Assembly (NCBI RefSeq): GCF_900182745.1
Contig: NZ_FXTY01000005.1
Coordinates: 124,001 to 188,000, forward strand
Reading direction: 5' to 3'
DNA length: 64,000 nucleotides
DNA from: Shimia sagamensis
Lineage (GTDB): Bacteria; Pseudomonadota; Alphaproteobacteria; Rhodobacterales; Rhodobacteraceae
The position numbers and the translations under genes are program-made. Below the pieces are notes generated by a model, which was not told the DNA's origin, did not search any database, and saw nothing but the letters and a program-made list of their open reading frames with translations. Below, one piece after another: positions 44,992 through 54,297 of the stretch. Each line of letters begins with the position of its first letter. Positions within the stretch are counted from its first letter, which is position 1.

Positions 44992-46254
44992 ATGAACATT
45001 CTTATTCTCGGCAGCGGTGGACGTGAGCATGCATTGGCATGGGCGGTGATGCAGAACCCGAAATGCGACAAGCTGATTGTGGCACCGGGCAATGCGGGCA
45101 TCGCGCAGATCGCGGAATGTGCCAGCTTTGACATCGAGGATGGCGGCGAGGTTGTGACCTTTGTGGCAGCCAATGCAATTGACTTTGTCATCGTCGGCCC
45201 AGAAGCCCCTCTGGCAAACGGCGTCGCGGATCGCCTGCGTGAGGCGGGCGTGCTGGTGTTTGGCCCATCCAAAGCCGCGGCACGGCTGGAAGCCTCCAAG
45301 AGCTTCACCAAAGAGATTTGTGATGCAGCCAACGCACCCACAGCGGGCTACGGCCATTTCACCGATGCAGAAGCCGCCAAGGCCTACATCCGCGAACAGG
45401 GCGCGCCCATTGTGGTGAAAGCCGACGGTTTGGCCGCGGGCAAAGGCGTGATTGTGGCGATGGATTTGCAAACCGCCTTGGATGCGGTGGACGACATGTT
45501 TGGCGGTGCCTTTGGTGGCGCGGGCGCTGAAGTGGTTGTCGAAGAGTTCATGGAAGGCGAAGAGGCCTCCTTCTTTATCCTATGTGACGGCAAGACCGCT
45601 TTGCCGGTTGGCACCGCGCAAGACCACAAGCGGGTGGGCGAAGGTGACACCGGGCCAAACACCGGCGGCATGGGTGCTTATTCCCCTGCGCCAGTGCTGT
45701 CTGATGAGATTGCACAGAAAGCGCTGGATGAGATTGTGCAGCCGACCATTGATGAGATGGCCAAGCGCGGCACGCCGTACCAAGGTGTGCTGTACGTCGG
45801 TCTGATGATCAAAGACGGCCAGCCACGTCTGGTGGAATACAACGTGCGCTTTGGCGATCCGGAATGTCAGGTGCTGATGATGCGCCTCGGCGCGCAGGCG
45901 ATGGACCTGATGCATTCCGCCGCCGAAGAGCGTCTTCATGAGACGCAGGTAAACTGGGCGGATGATCACGCGATCACAGTGGTGATGGCGGCCAATGGCT
46001 ATCCTGGGTCGTATGAGAAGGGCTCCGTGATTGACGGGCTCGATGCGATCGCAGCGGACAGCAAGAACATGGTGTTCCACGCTGGCACCACTGCGAAAGA
46101 CGGGCAGATCACTGCGACAGGCGGTCGTGTGCTGAACGTGACCGCAAGGGGCGCGAGCCTGCAGGAAGCGCGGGATCGGGCCTATGCCATGGTGGATGCG
46201 ATTGATTGGCCTGGCGGGTTTTATCGCCGAGATATTGGCTGGCGTGCGCTTTGA
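44992..46254 (+). CDS. purD: phosphoribosylamine-glycine ligase
   Basis: A 420-residue ATP-grasp enzyme. MNILILGSGGREHALAWAVM is the N-terminal domain start, with VVKADGLAAGKGVIVAMD and EEFMEGEEASFFILCDG in the ATP-grasp fold. GPNTGGMGAYSPAP and EYNVRFGDPECQVLM are further GARS signatures. It adds glycine to phosphoribosylamine in purine synthesis. The frame opens 36 codons earlier, inside xseA; the true start is at 44992. Confidence 0.97.
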   Translation: MNILILGSGGREHALAWAVMQNPKCDKLIVAPGNAGIAQIAECASFDIEDGGEVVTFVAANAIDFVIVGPEAPLANGVADRLREAGVLVFGPSKAAARLEASKSFTKEICDAANAPTAGYGHFTDAEAAKAYIREQGAPIVVKADGLAAGKGVIVAMDLQTALDAVDDMFGGAFGGAGAEVVVEEFMEGEEASFFILCDGKTALPVGTAQDHKRVGEGDTGPNTGGMGAYSPAPVLSDEIAQKALDEIVQPTIDEMAKRGTPYQGVLYVGLMIKDGQPRLVEYNVRFGDPECQVLMMRLGAQAMDLMHSAAEERLHETQVNWADDHAITVVMAANGYPGSYEKGSVIDGLDAIAADSKNMVFHAGTTAKDGQITATGGRVLNVTARGASLQEARDRAYAMVDAIDWPGGFYRRDIGWRAL

Positions 46255-46335
46255 GCCACACCTGACACGTAGTTCTGCGGGCGTTGCGCCAAGGTGTGCA
46301 GCGCCCTATTCTCCGCCTGAATTGGGGGAGATGAC

Positions 46336-46947
46336 ATGACCATTTCGGTGGAAGACGCCTTTGCCACGGGCGATTTTGTGGAACTGGCGTTCAGCTTTGC
46401 GCCGGTGGGCATTGTGGTGACTGAAAACCGCGTGATCCGCGATTGCAATCAGACCTTTGCCGACATGTTCCGCTATGAGCGTGCAGCGCTCAAAGACAGC
46501 ACTTTTGCGATCCTTTATCCCACACAGGAAGAGTTCACTAATATTCGCAATCGCGGTGTGCAGGAGCTGCGCGAGGGCAATTTTTATTGGGATGAACGCG
46601 TGATGATGCGGCGCGGCGGCGAGATGTTCTGGTGCCGCGTGCGCGGGCATACATTTACGCCGGAAGACCCGCTGCAACGCGCGGTATGGAGCTTTGCGGA
46701 TATTTCTGGCTCTCGCCCCTATCATCCGCTGACTCGGCGTGAACGGGAGGTGTTTTCGCTTCTGGCCGAGGGGCTGACCAGCAAAGAAATTGCCATCAAA
46801 CTGGAGATGAGCAATCGCACGGTGGAGGTGCATCGCGGCAAGTTGCTCAAGAAATTTGGCGTGTCCAACACCGCGAGCCTGTTCCAGTCATTGGGAGCGA
46901 TTGGCACGCGGCATATTTATTCCGCCAGCGACGGGACTGTGCGATAG
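46336..46947 (+). CDS. PAS-domain LuxR-type response regulator
   Basis: A 203-residue protein. Residues 12-125 form a PAS domain (FSFAPVGIVVTENRVIRDCN, YWDERVMMRRGGEMFWCRVR). Residues 135-195 form a LuxR helix-turn-helix (LTRREREVFSLLAEGLTSKE, MSNRTVEVHRGKLLKKFGV). There is neither an acyl-homoserine-lactone domain nor a receiver domain, so it probably senses a small ligand or redox state directly. Good ribosome site GGGGGAGA. Possible targets are unknown; no LuxI-type gene is visible. Confidence 0.88.
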   Translation: MTISVEDAFATGDFVELAFSFAPVGIVVTENRVIRDCNQTFADMFRYERAALKDSTFAILYPTQEEFTNIRNRGVQELREGNFYWDERVMMRRGGEMFWCRVRGHTFTPEDPLQRAVWSFADISGSRPYHPLTRREREVFSLLAEGLTSKEIAIKLEMSNRTVEVHRGKLLKKFGVSNTASLFQSLGAIGTRHIYSASDGTVR

Positions 46948-46953
46948 CTGCTT

Positions 46954-47017
46954 GAGGGGCCAGCCCCTCTAGCGCGCAGGCGCGCAATTCACCCCGGGAT
47001 ACTTTGGGAATGAGAAA
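46954..47017. repeat. 64-base intergenic palindromic repeat, copy B
   Basis: Matches copy A (29144-29207) at 62 of 64 positions; the two differences fall in the ATATTTGGGG/ATACTTTGGG stretch. It fills the gap between convergent genes exactly, starting seven bases after the luxR-type stop and ending one base before the next gene. Confidence 0.85.
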
Positions 47018-47018
47018 C

Positions 47019-47764
47019 CTAAGGCGTTTTGCACTCCAGCGCATGCTTTAGGGACGTCTGGTTTTTGAAGGGGCCAAGGGGGCGGGGTGATAAGGTATTA
47101 CCATCAAAGCGGGTTGCCATGACCTCTGTCCAGTTGGCATTGACCGTGATCATCTCCGGGCCTTGGCCACAGTCGCGGATGCCACCGGAGATGAAGTCTT
47201 CGCCGATGCGGTGATTGGTCAGGCCGGTTTCTGAGGCCACTTGGGTCAGTTTGTTGTCCTGAAACCGCCAGACACGCAGGGTTTTGGCCAAATGCGGCCG
47301 GTCAATATAGGCCACCTCGATAAAACCGTCGCCATCCAGATCTGCGACCCCGATGGGCGCGAGCCAGCGGTTGCGCTGGCCGATGTGGGGTGTCGCGGCG
47401 CGCAGGCCGCTTTCGTCGTAAATGACGAGGCGAGCGCCGCCAGTTTGGCTGCTTTCAACCACAATCACTTCAGGCGCGCCATCCCCATCCATATCCACCA
47501 GACGCGGCGCGATGTCTTCAAAAACGCGGTCCTGGGGCAAGCTCAAGGCGAGGCGTTTGCCATCTATCAGGGTCAGTTCAAGGGTGCCATATTCGATGGC
47601 ATCTCCAAGCACCCCATGGGCATAGCGCGTTGTCGGCGCGGAGTAACGGGCGGCGGTGATCTCCGCCACCACAGGCGCCGCCATCAGCGCCAAGCCCACC
47701 GCAAGCGTTGCGCGACGCGCGGAACAGCGCAGCGTGTGTAACAGAAGACGCTGCGCCATAATCA

Positions 47765-47765
<1 letters not shown>
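47019..47765 (-). CDS. exported FG-GAP/VCBS repeat protein
   Basis: A 248-residue protein with an N-terminal signal (LAVGLALMAAPVVAE). Two FG-GAP/VCBS-type repeats with calcium-binding-like loops are visible: DMDGDGAPEVIVVE and DLDGDGFIEVAYID. The family forms beta-propeller-like folds, often in adhesion or carbohydrate binding. Four to seven repeats are usual, so this is a short form. Its start overlaps the ferredoxin stop by one base, so the two are translationally linked; why is unclear. Confidence 0.85.
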
Positions 47766-48190
<425 letters not shown>

Positions 48191-48213
48191 TCAAATGTTC
48201 TATATTTGTTCTC

Positions 48214-48615
48214 ATGCATATTGCGACATCCCACTCAATATCGCCACGGCGTGGCCACCCCCGGCATGTGGATTGGCCGCGCCCACCGGCAGCCCTGACC
48301 GCCAGCCGATTGACGGAACCGCCCAACGGGGCACGTATCGCTGTGGCGGGTCTCGTGATTCTGCGCCAACGGCCCGGCACTGCCAAAGGGGTGATCTTTC
48401 TCACCCTGGAGGATGAGACCGGCGTGATAAATATTATTGTCTGGCGCAGCCTGTATGAGCATTTCCGCCGGGCGGTGATTGCCGGGCGGCTGTTGCGCGT
48501 GACGGGGCGCATTCAGCGGGAGAACAATGTCACCCATGTGATTGCCGAGCGCATCGAGGACCTCTCCCCCCTGTTGGACAGTTTGGTCACACCGCCAGCA
48601 CCCTCGGATACATGA
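48214..48615 (+). pseudogene. dnaE2: relic of the C-terminal end of error-prone DNA polymerase DnaE2
   Basis: A frame of about 133 codons. From residue 40 on it matches the C-terminal OB-fold of DnaE2 (ImuC): ARIAVAGLVILRQRPGTAKG, VIFLTLEDETGVINIIVW, LLRVTGRIQRENNVTHVIAE and RIEDLSPLL. Full DnaE2 is over 1000 residues; nothing of the polymerase body precedes it, only a 125-base gap to the ferredoxin. No imuA or imuB is near. It is probably a leftover after deletion, although a standalone OB protein cannot be excluded. Confidence 0.8.
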
Positions 48616-48673
48616 CGAGTTTCGCTGCGGCGCAAAACGCGGTATGACAGGGCAAAACACATGAGGCGCGAGC

Positions 48674-49234
48674 ATGCCCGCAGATTTTGCCGCACGATCG
48701 GTACTTGCCGCCACGGCGCTTTTGGCGCTGGGGAGCCTGACCGCATGTGAAGAGCAAATTGCCTCTGCACCCTATCTCGCAGCGTTCAACGAGCCGGAAA
48801 TATTGCGCGCAGAAGACGCCGGCGCGCCGCCCAACGCGCGGCCTGGCAGTTGTTGGGGACGTCACGTGACGCCAGCGGTGGTGGAAACGGTCAGCGAACA
48901 GATCATGGTGCAGCCTCCAGAAGTTTTGGCGGATGGGACTGTCATTGCGCCGGGAATTTTCCGCACAGAAACGCAGCAACGCATTGTGCAGGAACGGCGG
49001 GAATTATGGTTTGAGACACCCTGTGCAGAGGTTTGGACCGAAGACTTCACCGCCTCTTTACAACGCGCCCTGAAGGTGCGCGGCCTGTTTTACGGCAGCA
49101 TCACGGCAGCGCCGGATGCCCGCACCCGCGCCGCCATTCGCCGCTATCAAAGTGCCGAGGGGCTGGACAGTGCGATCCTGTCTTTGGAAAGCGCACGACG
49201 GCTTGGATTGGTCGCGGTGCCACGCGAAGAATAA
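48674..49234 (+). CDS. peptidoglycan-binding lipoprotein
   Basis: A 186-residue protein. The signal ends in the lipobox LTAC, with cysteine 25 as the lipid site. The C-terminal third is a PG_binding_1 domain (FTASLQRALKVRGLFYGSIT, RTRAAIRRYQSAEGLDSAIL). The middle part (roughly 50-120) is family-specific with one cysteine pair (SCWGRH and TPCAEVW). It would tether to a membrane and hold peptidoglycan. It precedes the class D beta-lactamase gene by 40 bases on the same strand. Confidence 0.85.
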   Translation: MPADFAARSVLAATALLALGSLTACEEQIASAPYLAAFNEPEILRAEDAGAPPNARPGSCWGRHVTPAVVETVSEQIMVQPPEVLADGTVIAPGIFRTETQQRIVQERRELWFETPCAEVWTEDFTASLQRALKVRGLFYGSITAAPDARTRAAIRRYQSAEGLDSAILSLESARRLGLVAVPREE

Positions 49235-49274
49235 GGCATAAGCAAAACGCTCTTTAACCGCTGAGGACATATCC

Positions 49275-50081
49275 ATGTGGCACAAACTCGCTCCGCTGAT
49301 GCTCTCTGTTTTGTGTTTGACAAGCGCAGCGCCAGCACAGGCAGATATTGCCTGCACGTTGGTTCACAAGGTCGGAGACAAAAATCCGGTTTTCCAACAA
49401 GGACAGCACTGCGATACCGCATTTTCCCCGGCCTCCACCTTCAAACTTCCCTTGGCGCTGATAGGGTTTGAAGAGGGAATATTACAATCCCCTGACACGC
49501 CCGCGGTCACCTATGACCCGGACCTAAACGCACCGTTCAAGAGTTGGCGGCAAACCACCACACCGCGCACTTGGCTAAAGTTCTCCGTTGTGTGGTACTC
49601 TCAATGGCTCACCCGCCGATTGGGCGCCAGCGCGTTTCAGCACCATGTCGACAGGTTGAACTACGGCAACAGGGATCTGAGAGGCACGCCGGGAAAAGAC
49701 GAAGGGCTTACACATGCCTGGCTGAGCAGCTCATTAAAGATAACCCCAACACAGCAGGCCGAATTCTTGCAGAGGCTGGTGTTACAAGATCTGCCTTACA
49801 CACAACGCGCCATGGAGCAAACCCTTGCCACCAGCCAGTCGTTTTCGGCATCCACAGGCCACAGGCTTAAAGGCAAAACCGGAAATGCATGGGCGGTGGA
49901 TTCACAATCCAAACGCCTAAAGGAACAACATGGCTGGTTTGTCGGTTGGCTAACGCACCAGGAGGCACAATATGTGTTTGTACACCTGATCGTCGAAGAC
50001 GGTGCCGCAAGCGGTTTTGCCAGCAACCGCGCCCGAAAATATGTCTTGTTCCGCCTTCCGGAGTGGCTGGAGGGCCAATAA
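49275..50081 (+). CDS. class D (OXA-type) beta-lactamase
   Basis: A 268-residue protein with a signal peptide ending APAQA near residue 23. All class D motifs are present: STFK (54-57), with the serine nucleophile and carboxylatable lysine; SVV (104-106); YGN (130-132); KTG (201-203); and WFVGW (221-225). It should hydrolyse beta-lactams in the periplasm or act in wall turnover. The gene fits its surroundings with no mobile element nearby, so it looks like a native chromosomal gene. The spectrum cannot be predicted. Confidence 0.92.
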   Translation: MWHKLAPLMLSVLCLTSAAPAQADIACTLVHKVGDKNPVFQQGQHCDTAFSPASTFKLPLALIGFEEGILQSPDTPAVTYDPDLNAPFKSWRQTTTPRTWLKFSVVWYSQWLTRRLGASAFQHHVDRLNYGNRDLRGTPGKDEGLTHAWLSSSLKITPTQQAEFLQRLVLQDLPYTQRAMEQTLATSQSFSASTGHRLKGKTGNAWAVDSQSKRLKEQHGWFVGWLTHQEAQYVFVHLIVEDGAASGFASNRARKYVLFRLPEWLEGQ

Positions 50082-50110
50082 GAGGCTCTGAAGATCTCTC
50101 CATATCAGCA

Positions 50111-50136
50111 AAAAGGGCGCCACACCGGGCGCCCTT
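50111..50136 (-). terminator. terminator after the Do protease gene
   Basis: AAGGGCGCC and GGCGCCCTT pair around a six-base loop; TTTTT follows on the minus strand. It lies 24 bases past the stop codon, between convergent genes. Confidence 0.8.
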
Positions 50137-50159
50137 CTCAATTTCATTTGAAGTGACGG

Positions 50160-51629
50160 TCACTCTTCGATGTTGAGCGCCACAAAACGGGGTTCCCCAG
50201 CGCGGCGCACCAGAAGCAACAGAGACTTGCGGCCCGCTTCTGTGGCCTCCGTGATCCGATCTTCCAGATCCGCGATGGAGGTCAATTTCTGCTGGCCTGC
50301 CTCAGTCAGCACATCACCAGCCCGCAGGCCTTTTTCATAAGCTTTGGACAGCTCATCTACATTGCTCACCACCAGGCCATCGGTACCTTCAGACACACCC
50401 AGCTCTTCGCGCATCTCGTCGGTAAGTTCCGTCACAGTCAGGCCGAGGATTTCTTTCTCCACCGGTTCACTAGAAGGAGCAGGCTGGCTCGCAGGAACCG
50501 CACCTTCGGCTTCTTCACGGCGACCAAGCGTGATCTGAAGCGTCACTTCACCACCTTCGCGCAACACAACCATGTCAACAGTTTTGCCCACATTGGTGTT
50601 GCCAACCGTGCGCACAAGACCACGCACATCCTTCACGGCTTGCCCATCAAAGCTCAGAATCACATCACCAGACAGGACCCCGCCTTCGAGAGCAGGCCCC
50701 TCCGGCACATCGGTGACCATGGCCCCCGCGGCGGATTTTAGTCCGTCAACCGCATCAACCATGTCTTCGGTCACGTCCTGAATACGCACACCCAGCCAAC
50801 CGCGGCGGGTTTCGCCAAACTCTTTGAGCTGGTCGACCACTTTGGTGACCACGTTGGAGGCCATAGAGAAGCCAATACCAATGGAGCCGCCGTTAGGGGA
50901 CAGAATTGCGGTGTTCACGCCAATCACATCGCCGTCCATGTTGAACAGGGGACCGCCAGAGTTGCCGCGGTTAATGGCAGCATCTGTTTGGATGTAGTCG
51001 TCATAGGCCCCGGACAAAGACCGGCCACGCTGGGACACGATACCAGCAGACACCGAGAAGCCTTGGCCCAATGGATTGCCCATCGCCATGACCCAATCGC
51101 CCACACGGGCCGTGTCGCTGTTGCCAAATTTTACAAAATCAAGCGGTTCATCCGACTCGACCTTCAACAGCGCGATGTCGGTGTTTTTATCAGTGCCAAT
51201 GACCTTGGCAGGCAACTCGCCGCCTTCAAAAAACTCGATTAGGATCTCGTCTGCGCCTTCGATCACGTGGTTGTTGGTGACCACAAACCCATCAGCGGAG
51301 ATCACAAAACCGGAGCCCAAGGCGGAAGTACGGCGTGGCTGGTCGCCCTCATTGCCTTGCCGATCCTGAAACTCCCGGAAGAAATCCTCAAAGGGGGAGC
51401 CTTCGGGCACAATGCCCTGTGGGCCGCCGGTGCGACCGGCAACAACTGTGGATGTGGTGATGTTGACAACGGCTGGGCTGATGTCTTCAGCCAGCTCAGC
51501 AAAACTGTCTGGGCGCGCTTGGGCAATCAGCGTTTGCGCCATGACAAACAACATCGCCAGAAACGTCAGCCCCGCGATGCGCCAGCTGCGCTGTTGTGCG
51601 TCGGGGTACGTAAGGGTGTCAGAAAACAC
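50160..51629 (-). CDS. periplasmic serine endoprotease DegP/Do-like
   Basis: A 489-residue protein with an N-terminal signal or anchor (IAGLTFLAMLFVMAQTLIAQ). The catalytic triad is in VVTNNHVIEGAD (His), KNTDIALLKV (Asp) and NRGNSGGPLF (Ser). Two PDZ domains follow (about 275-365 and 400-489; RRGWLGVRIQDVTEDM, LGLTVTELTDEMREEL). It degrades or chaperones misfolded envelope proteins. Best start is the GTG at 51629, seven bases after AGGAG; an upstream start at 51704 lacks a ribosome site. Confidence 0.94.
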   Translation of the reverse strand: MFSDTLTYPDAQQRSWRIAGLTFLAMLFVMAQTLIAQARPDSFAELAEDISPAVVNITTSTVVAGRTGGPQGIVPEGSPFEDFFREFQDRQGNEGDQPRRTSALGSGFVISADGFVVTNNHVIEGADEILIEFFEGGELPAKVIGTDKNTDIALLKVESDEPLDFVKFGNSDTARVGDWVMAMGNPLGQGFSVSAGIVSQRGRSLSGAYDDYIQTDAAINRGNSGGPLFNMDGDVIGVNTAILSPNGGSIGIGFSMASNVVTKVVDQLKEFGETRRGWLGVRIQDVTEDMVDAVDGLKSAAGAMVTDVPEGPALEGGVLSGDVILSFDGQAVKDVRGLVRTVGNTNVGKTVDMVVLREGGEVTLQITLGRREEAEGAVPASQPAPSSEPVEKEILGLTVTELTDEMREELGVSEGTDGLVVSNVDELSKAYEKGLRAGDVLTEAGQQKLTSIADLEDRITEATEAGRKSLLLLVRRAGEPRFVALNIEE

Positions 51630-51800
51630 TTTGGGTTCTCCTTTGGTGTACTTGAAACCTGCCGGGTGGTTCCCGGCGTCTGAGGAGAAGTGTGGGCATT
51701 TCACGCAGCGAAGGCAACCGCATGCGCGTCGCGTCGCCTAACATACGTGTGATCGTCCTGTGAAAAAAGTGAACAATCCGCCACGGTCTGGCCACAGTGA

Positions 51801-52277
51801 TTAATGTACTGTGGCCAAAACCTGTGTCGAGACCTGAGGGCGCGCAGGTGCGGCGCGGGCTACTTTGTTCAGAGCCATGCCAAATTCGGCCGCAAGACCG
51901 GCAAAGCACATGGCCATATCAGGGCGCACAACAAGCGACGCCAACAGCGCGGCATCTTCCTGTTCGCCACATGCACCAGCTTCGATCAGATGGGCAAACA
52001 CCGCCTCATCCGCACCAAGGCAGCGACAATGACATCCGTGACGACAGAGCGCGCGGCGCCCATACTGGCGGCCAACTTCCATCAGGTCTTCAAAAACACC
52101 TTTGATATTGCGCGCTTGGTCCGCGCCCAAGCCCACTGTCAGCGTGGCCTCTAAATGGGCAATCCCAACCGGATCCCGATCCCAGGACCGCAGCCAGCGC
52201 ACCGCAAGACGCTCAACATCGCCCAGATCGTCAAGCAGCCCAACGCGCTGTGCCCCTCTGTTGTGGGCGCCGCTCAT
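51801..52277 (-). CDS. cysteine-rich protein of unknown function, coupled to hemP
   Basis: A 158-residue soluble protein. Its ATG overlaps the hemP stop codon (ATGA), so translation is coupled. A cysteine/histidine-rich stretch (RRALCRHGCHCRCLGADEAV) near residue 80 could bind metal or heme. Helices on either side are ordinary. I do not recognise the family. The coupling to hemP suggests a role in iron or heme use. Confidence 0.78.
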   Translation of the reverse strand: MSGAHNRGAQRVGLLDDLGDVERLAVRWLRSWDRDPVGIAHLEATLTVGLGADQARNIKGVFEDLMEVGRQYGRRALCRHGCHCRCLGADEAVFAHLIEAGACGEQEDAALLASLVVRPDMAMCFAGLAAEFGMALNKVARAAPARPQVSTQVLATVH

Positions 52278-52432
52278 TTTGTCAGGATCAATTTGCCAGC
52301 GCGGGTGATGCGCAGCGTGTAGAGCTGATCGTTCAGACGAATATGGGCCAGTCCGTTGTCACCGGTCAGTTGGTTGGCGTCATGGACGGGCAGCGCGTTT
52401 GCCATTTCGGGAGCTTGCATTTGCAGGGTCAT
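52274..52432 (-). CDS. hemP: hemin uptake protein HemP
   Basis: A 52-codon gene. The C-terminus IRLNDQLYTLRITRAGKLIL followed by TK is the HemP signature (YxLRxTRxGKLILTK). HemP proteins are tied to heme utilisation and in some bacteria activate heme receptor genes. GGAGA lies six bases before the ATG. A TTGACA box sits at 52522-52517, though its -10 is poor. It starts a two-gene unit with the cysteine-rich gene. Confidence 0.88.
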   Translation of the reverse strand: MTLQMQAPEMANALPVHDANQLTGDNGLAHIRLNDQLYTLRITRAGKLILTK

Positions 52433-52614
52433 GGGACTCTCCGTTGGTCCGTATCAATGTATTGGCTTCCCTACTGGGTGGCTGCTGGCGTTATTTCTGA
52501 TTGTTTTAGTCGGAATTGTCAAGTGACGAATTTTCTCCTTTTGCGCGAGGTCTCCAAGCTCATATTCGCCTTAGTTACAGGCGCGCGCCCGACACTCTCA
52601 CCCTTGGTCCACGC

Positions 52615-52641
52615 AAAAGGCGCTCCAAATTAGGAGCGCCT
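52615..52641 (-). terminator. terminator after the transglycosylase gene
   Basis: AGGCGCTCC and GGAGCGCCT form a perfect nine-base stem; TTTTG follows on the minus strand. The stretch 52433-52614 upstream of hemP holds no gene. Confidence 0.82.
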
Positions 52642-52670
52642 CACAAAACCATCACAACATGGTGTGGGAA

Positions 52671-53258
52671 TCACCGAAGCCGTGAGCAACTTCTGAGCTG
52701 GGATTGGTATTTGGCAGATCGACTCGCGACATCGTCAGCCACTTTTACCAGCCAGGCTTTGTTACGATAGTTGCCGCGGGCATAGCCCGTGTGGCCTTCA
52801 TGGTAATTCAAATACTGCGCGCGTGCGTCACTCAGAGCCACACCATTGCGGTCCCGGGATTCATTAAAATACCAGCCCATAAAGTCGGCGGCATCTTTGA
52901 CGTTATCACGTTTTGCGCTGCGGTTTCCCGTTTCCCGGCGGTATTGGTCCCATGTACCATCCAGCGCTTGCGCATAGCCGTAAGCACTGCTTTGACGCCC
53001 CATAGGCAGGATGCCCAACGCATATTTATGGGGGGTGCGTGCATCGCCAATAAACTTACTCTCCTGATAGAGCACCGCCATCTGTACATGCACAGGCACG
53101 CCCCATTTGCGCTTGGCAGAGCTAAAGGCCCGCCTAAAATGCGGTTTTTCTTTCAGGATCGCACAGGCGTTTTCCAGGTTACGGGGCGCACTGGTATCCT
53201 TCTTGCCGCAAGACGCGACAACAAGCACAACCATCAGCGCGAAGAGAACTCTGCTCAT
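52671..53258 (-). CDS. lytic transglycosylase, SLT-type lipoprotein
   Basis: A 195-residue protein. The lipobox VASC puts the lipid cysteine at residue 17. The SLT domain shows the catalytic glutamate in AVLYQESKFIGDA, and SAYGYAQALDGTWDQYRRET and YLNYHEGHTGYARG complete it. It cleaves the glycan strand of peptidoglycan. Small size resembles EmtA-like or Slt-domain minimal enzymes. Membrane-anchored on the periplasmic side. Confidence 0.9.
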   Translation of the reverse strand: MSRVLFALMVVLVVASCGKKDTSAPRNLENACAILKEKPHFRRAFSSAKRKWGVPVHVQMAVLYQESKFIGDARTPHKYALGILPMGRQSSAYGYAQALDGTWDQYRRETGNRSAKRDNVKDAADFMGWYFNESRDRNGVALSDARAQYLNYHEGHTGYARGNYRNKAWLVKVADDVASRSAKYQSQLRSCSRLR

Positions 53259-53332
53259 TTGCCTCTCGCTCGTTCTTTGTTTTTTGGCACTTTAGCGGAT
53301 TTTCCAACAAAGGGTAAATCACAAAGCAGCAA

Positions 53333-54214
53333 TTAGAGCAGCAATGCTAAGAGAATTGGCAAACCAATCACTGACACCAGTGTGGACACAACCACGTAGC
53401 CGGCCACTGCGCTGCTGTCAGCCTCGTATTTTTCCGCCAAAAGGTAAGCCGTTACCGCCACTGGCATTGCCATTTGCAGAACCAATACGCCAAAGAGTGT
53501 GCCTGTAAGTCCAAAGGCCAGACCAATGCCCCACCCAATGGCGGCGCAAACCAGCAATTTAACCACCGAGAGCCAAATCGCGGTCACAACCCGCCCCGGT
53601 GTCAGTCGCGCCACCGCGACCCCAAGGGTGAGCAACATCATCGGGATCGCCATCTGGCCTATCAAATCCAATGTGTTGGTGAGAACCACGGGTGTTTCCC
53701 AATCCATAATAAGGAAAACCGCACCAAGCAGCGTGGCCCAGATCATCGGCTCTTTGATCATTTTGCCAAAAGCCCCTTCCCCGGCAACTATCCAGATGCC
53801 CCAGGTGAAAGAAAGGATGGCGGACACCGCCAACATGACAACAGCCGCCTCAAGACCCGGTTGACCAAAAGCAAACAGCGCAAGAGGAATCCCTAGATTG
53901 CCGGTGTTGCCAAAAATGACCGGGGCAAGATAGGTGCGCAGGCTCAGGCCGGTGGCTTTCAGAAGCCCCCAGCCAATCACACCGACCGCAAGGTAAGCTG
54001 TGGTTCCGGCCAGTGTCAGCTTGGCCAGATCTGCGAGATCCGCCTCGGTTTTCATCAACGCAGTGAAGATCAGGCACGGCACCGCAAGCGTCATCGCCAA
54101 GCGGGTGACAAACTGAATGCGGTATTCAAACCCTGCCTTCACCCAGGCAAAACCAACGCCAGCTACAAGAAACACCGGCGCGACAATTTCCAGAACTGTT
54201 AAGATTAAGTTCAC
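53333..54214 (-). CDS. AEC-family (auxin efflux carrier-like) transporter
   Basis: A 293-residue protein with about ten membrane helices in two inverted halves. Typical parts are FLVAGVGFAWVKAGF, LRTYLAPVIFGNTGNLGIPL and MLLTLGVAVARLTPG. The family exports small organic acids such as malate or malonate; the substrate here is unknown. The start is a GTG with AGGAAA eight bases upstream. Confidence 0.88.
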   Translation of the reverse strand: MNLILTVLEIVAPVFLVAGVGFAWVKAGFEYRIQFVTRLAMTLAVPCLIFTALMKTEADLADLAKLTLAGTTAYLAVGVIGWGLLKATGLSLRTYLAPVIFGNTGNLGIPLALFAFGQPGLEAAVVMLAVSAILSFTWGIWIVAGEGAFGKMIKEPMIWATLLGAVFLIMDWETPVVLTNTLDLIGQMAIPMMLLTLGVAVARLTPGRVVTAIWLSVVKLLVCAAIGWGIGLAFGLTGTLFGVLVLQMAMPVAVTAYLLAEKYEADSSAVAGYVVVSTLVSVIGLPILLALLL

Positions 54215-54297
54215 AGACTGTTTCCTGTTAAATTTCGCCTAAAGTTGGACAAAGCCCCCTTGCAGCGTCTACCCTTGGGATGTAGGGGCTGCAATAC

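Noticed and set aside
52433-52614. Iron-regulator box upstream of hemP
   Set aside because: The AT-rich stretch has a TTGACA box but no dyad I can match with confidence to a Fur, Irr or RirA site.
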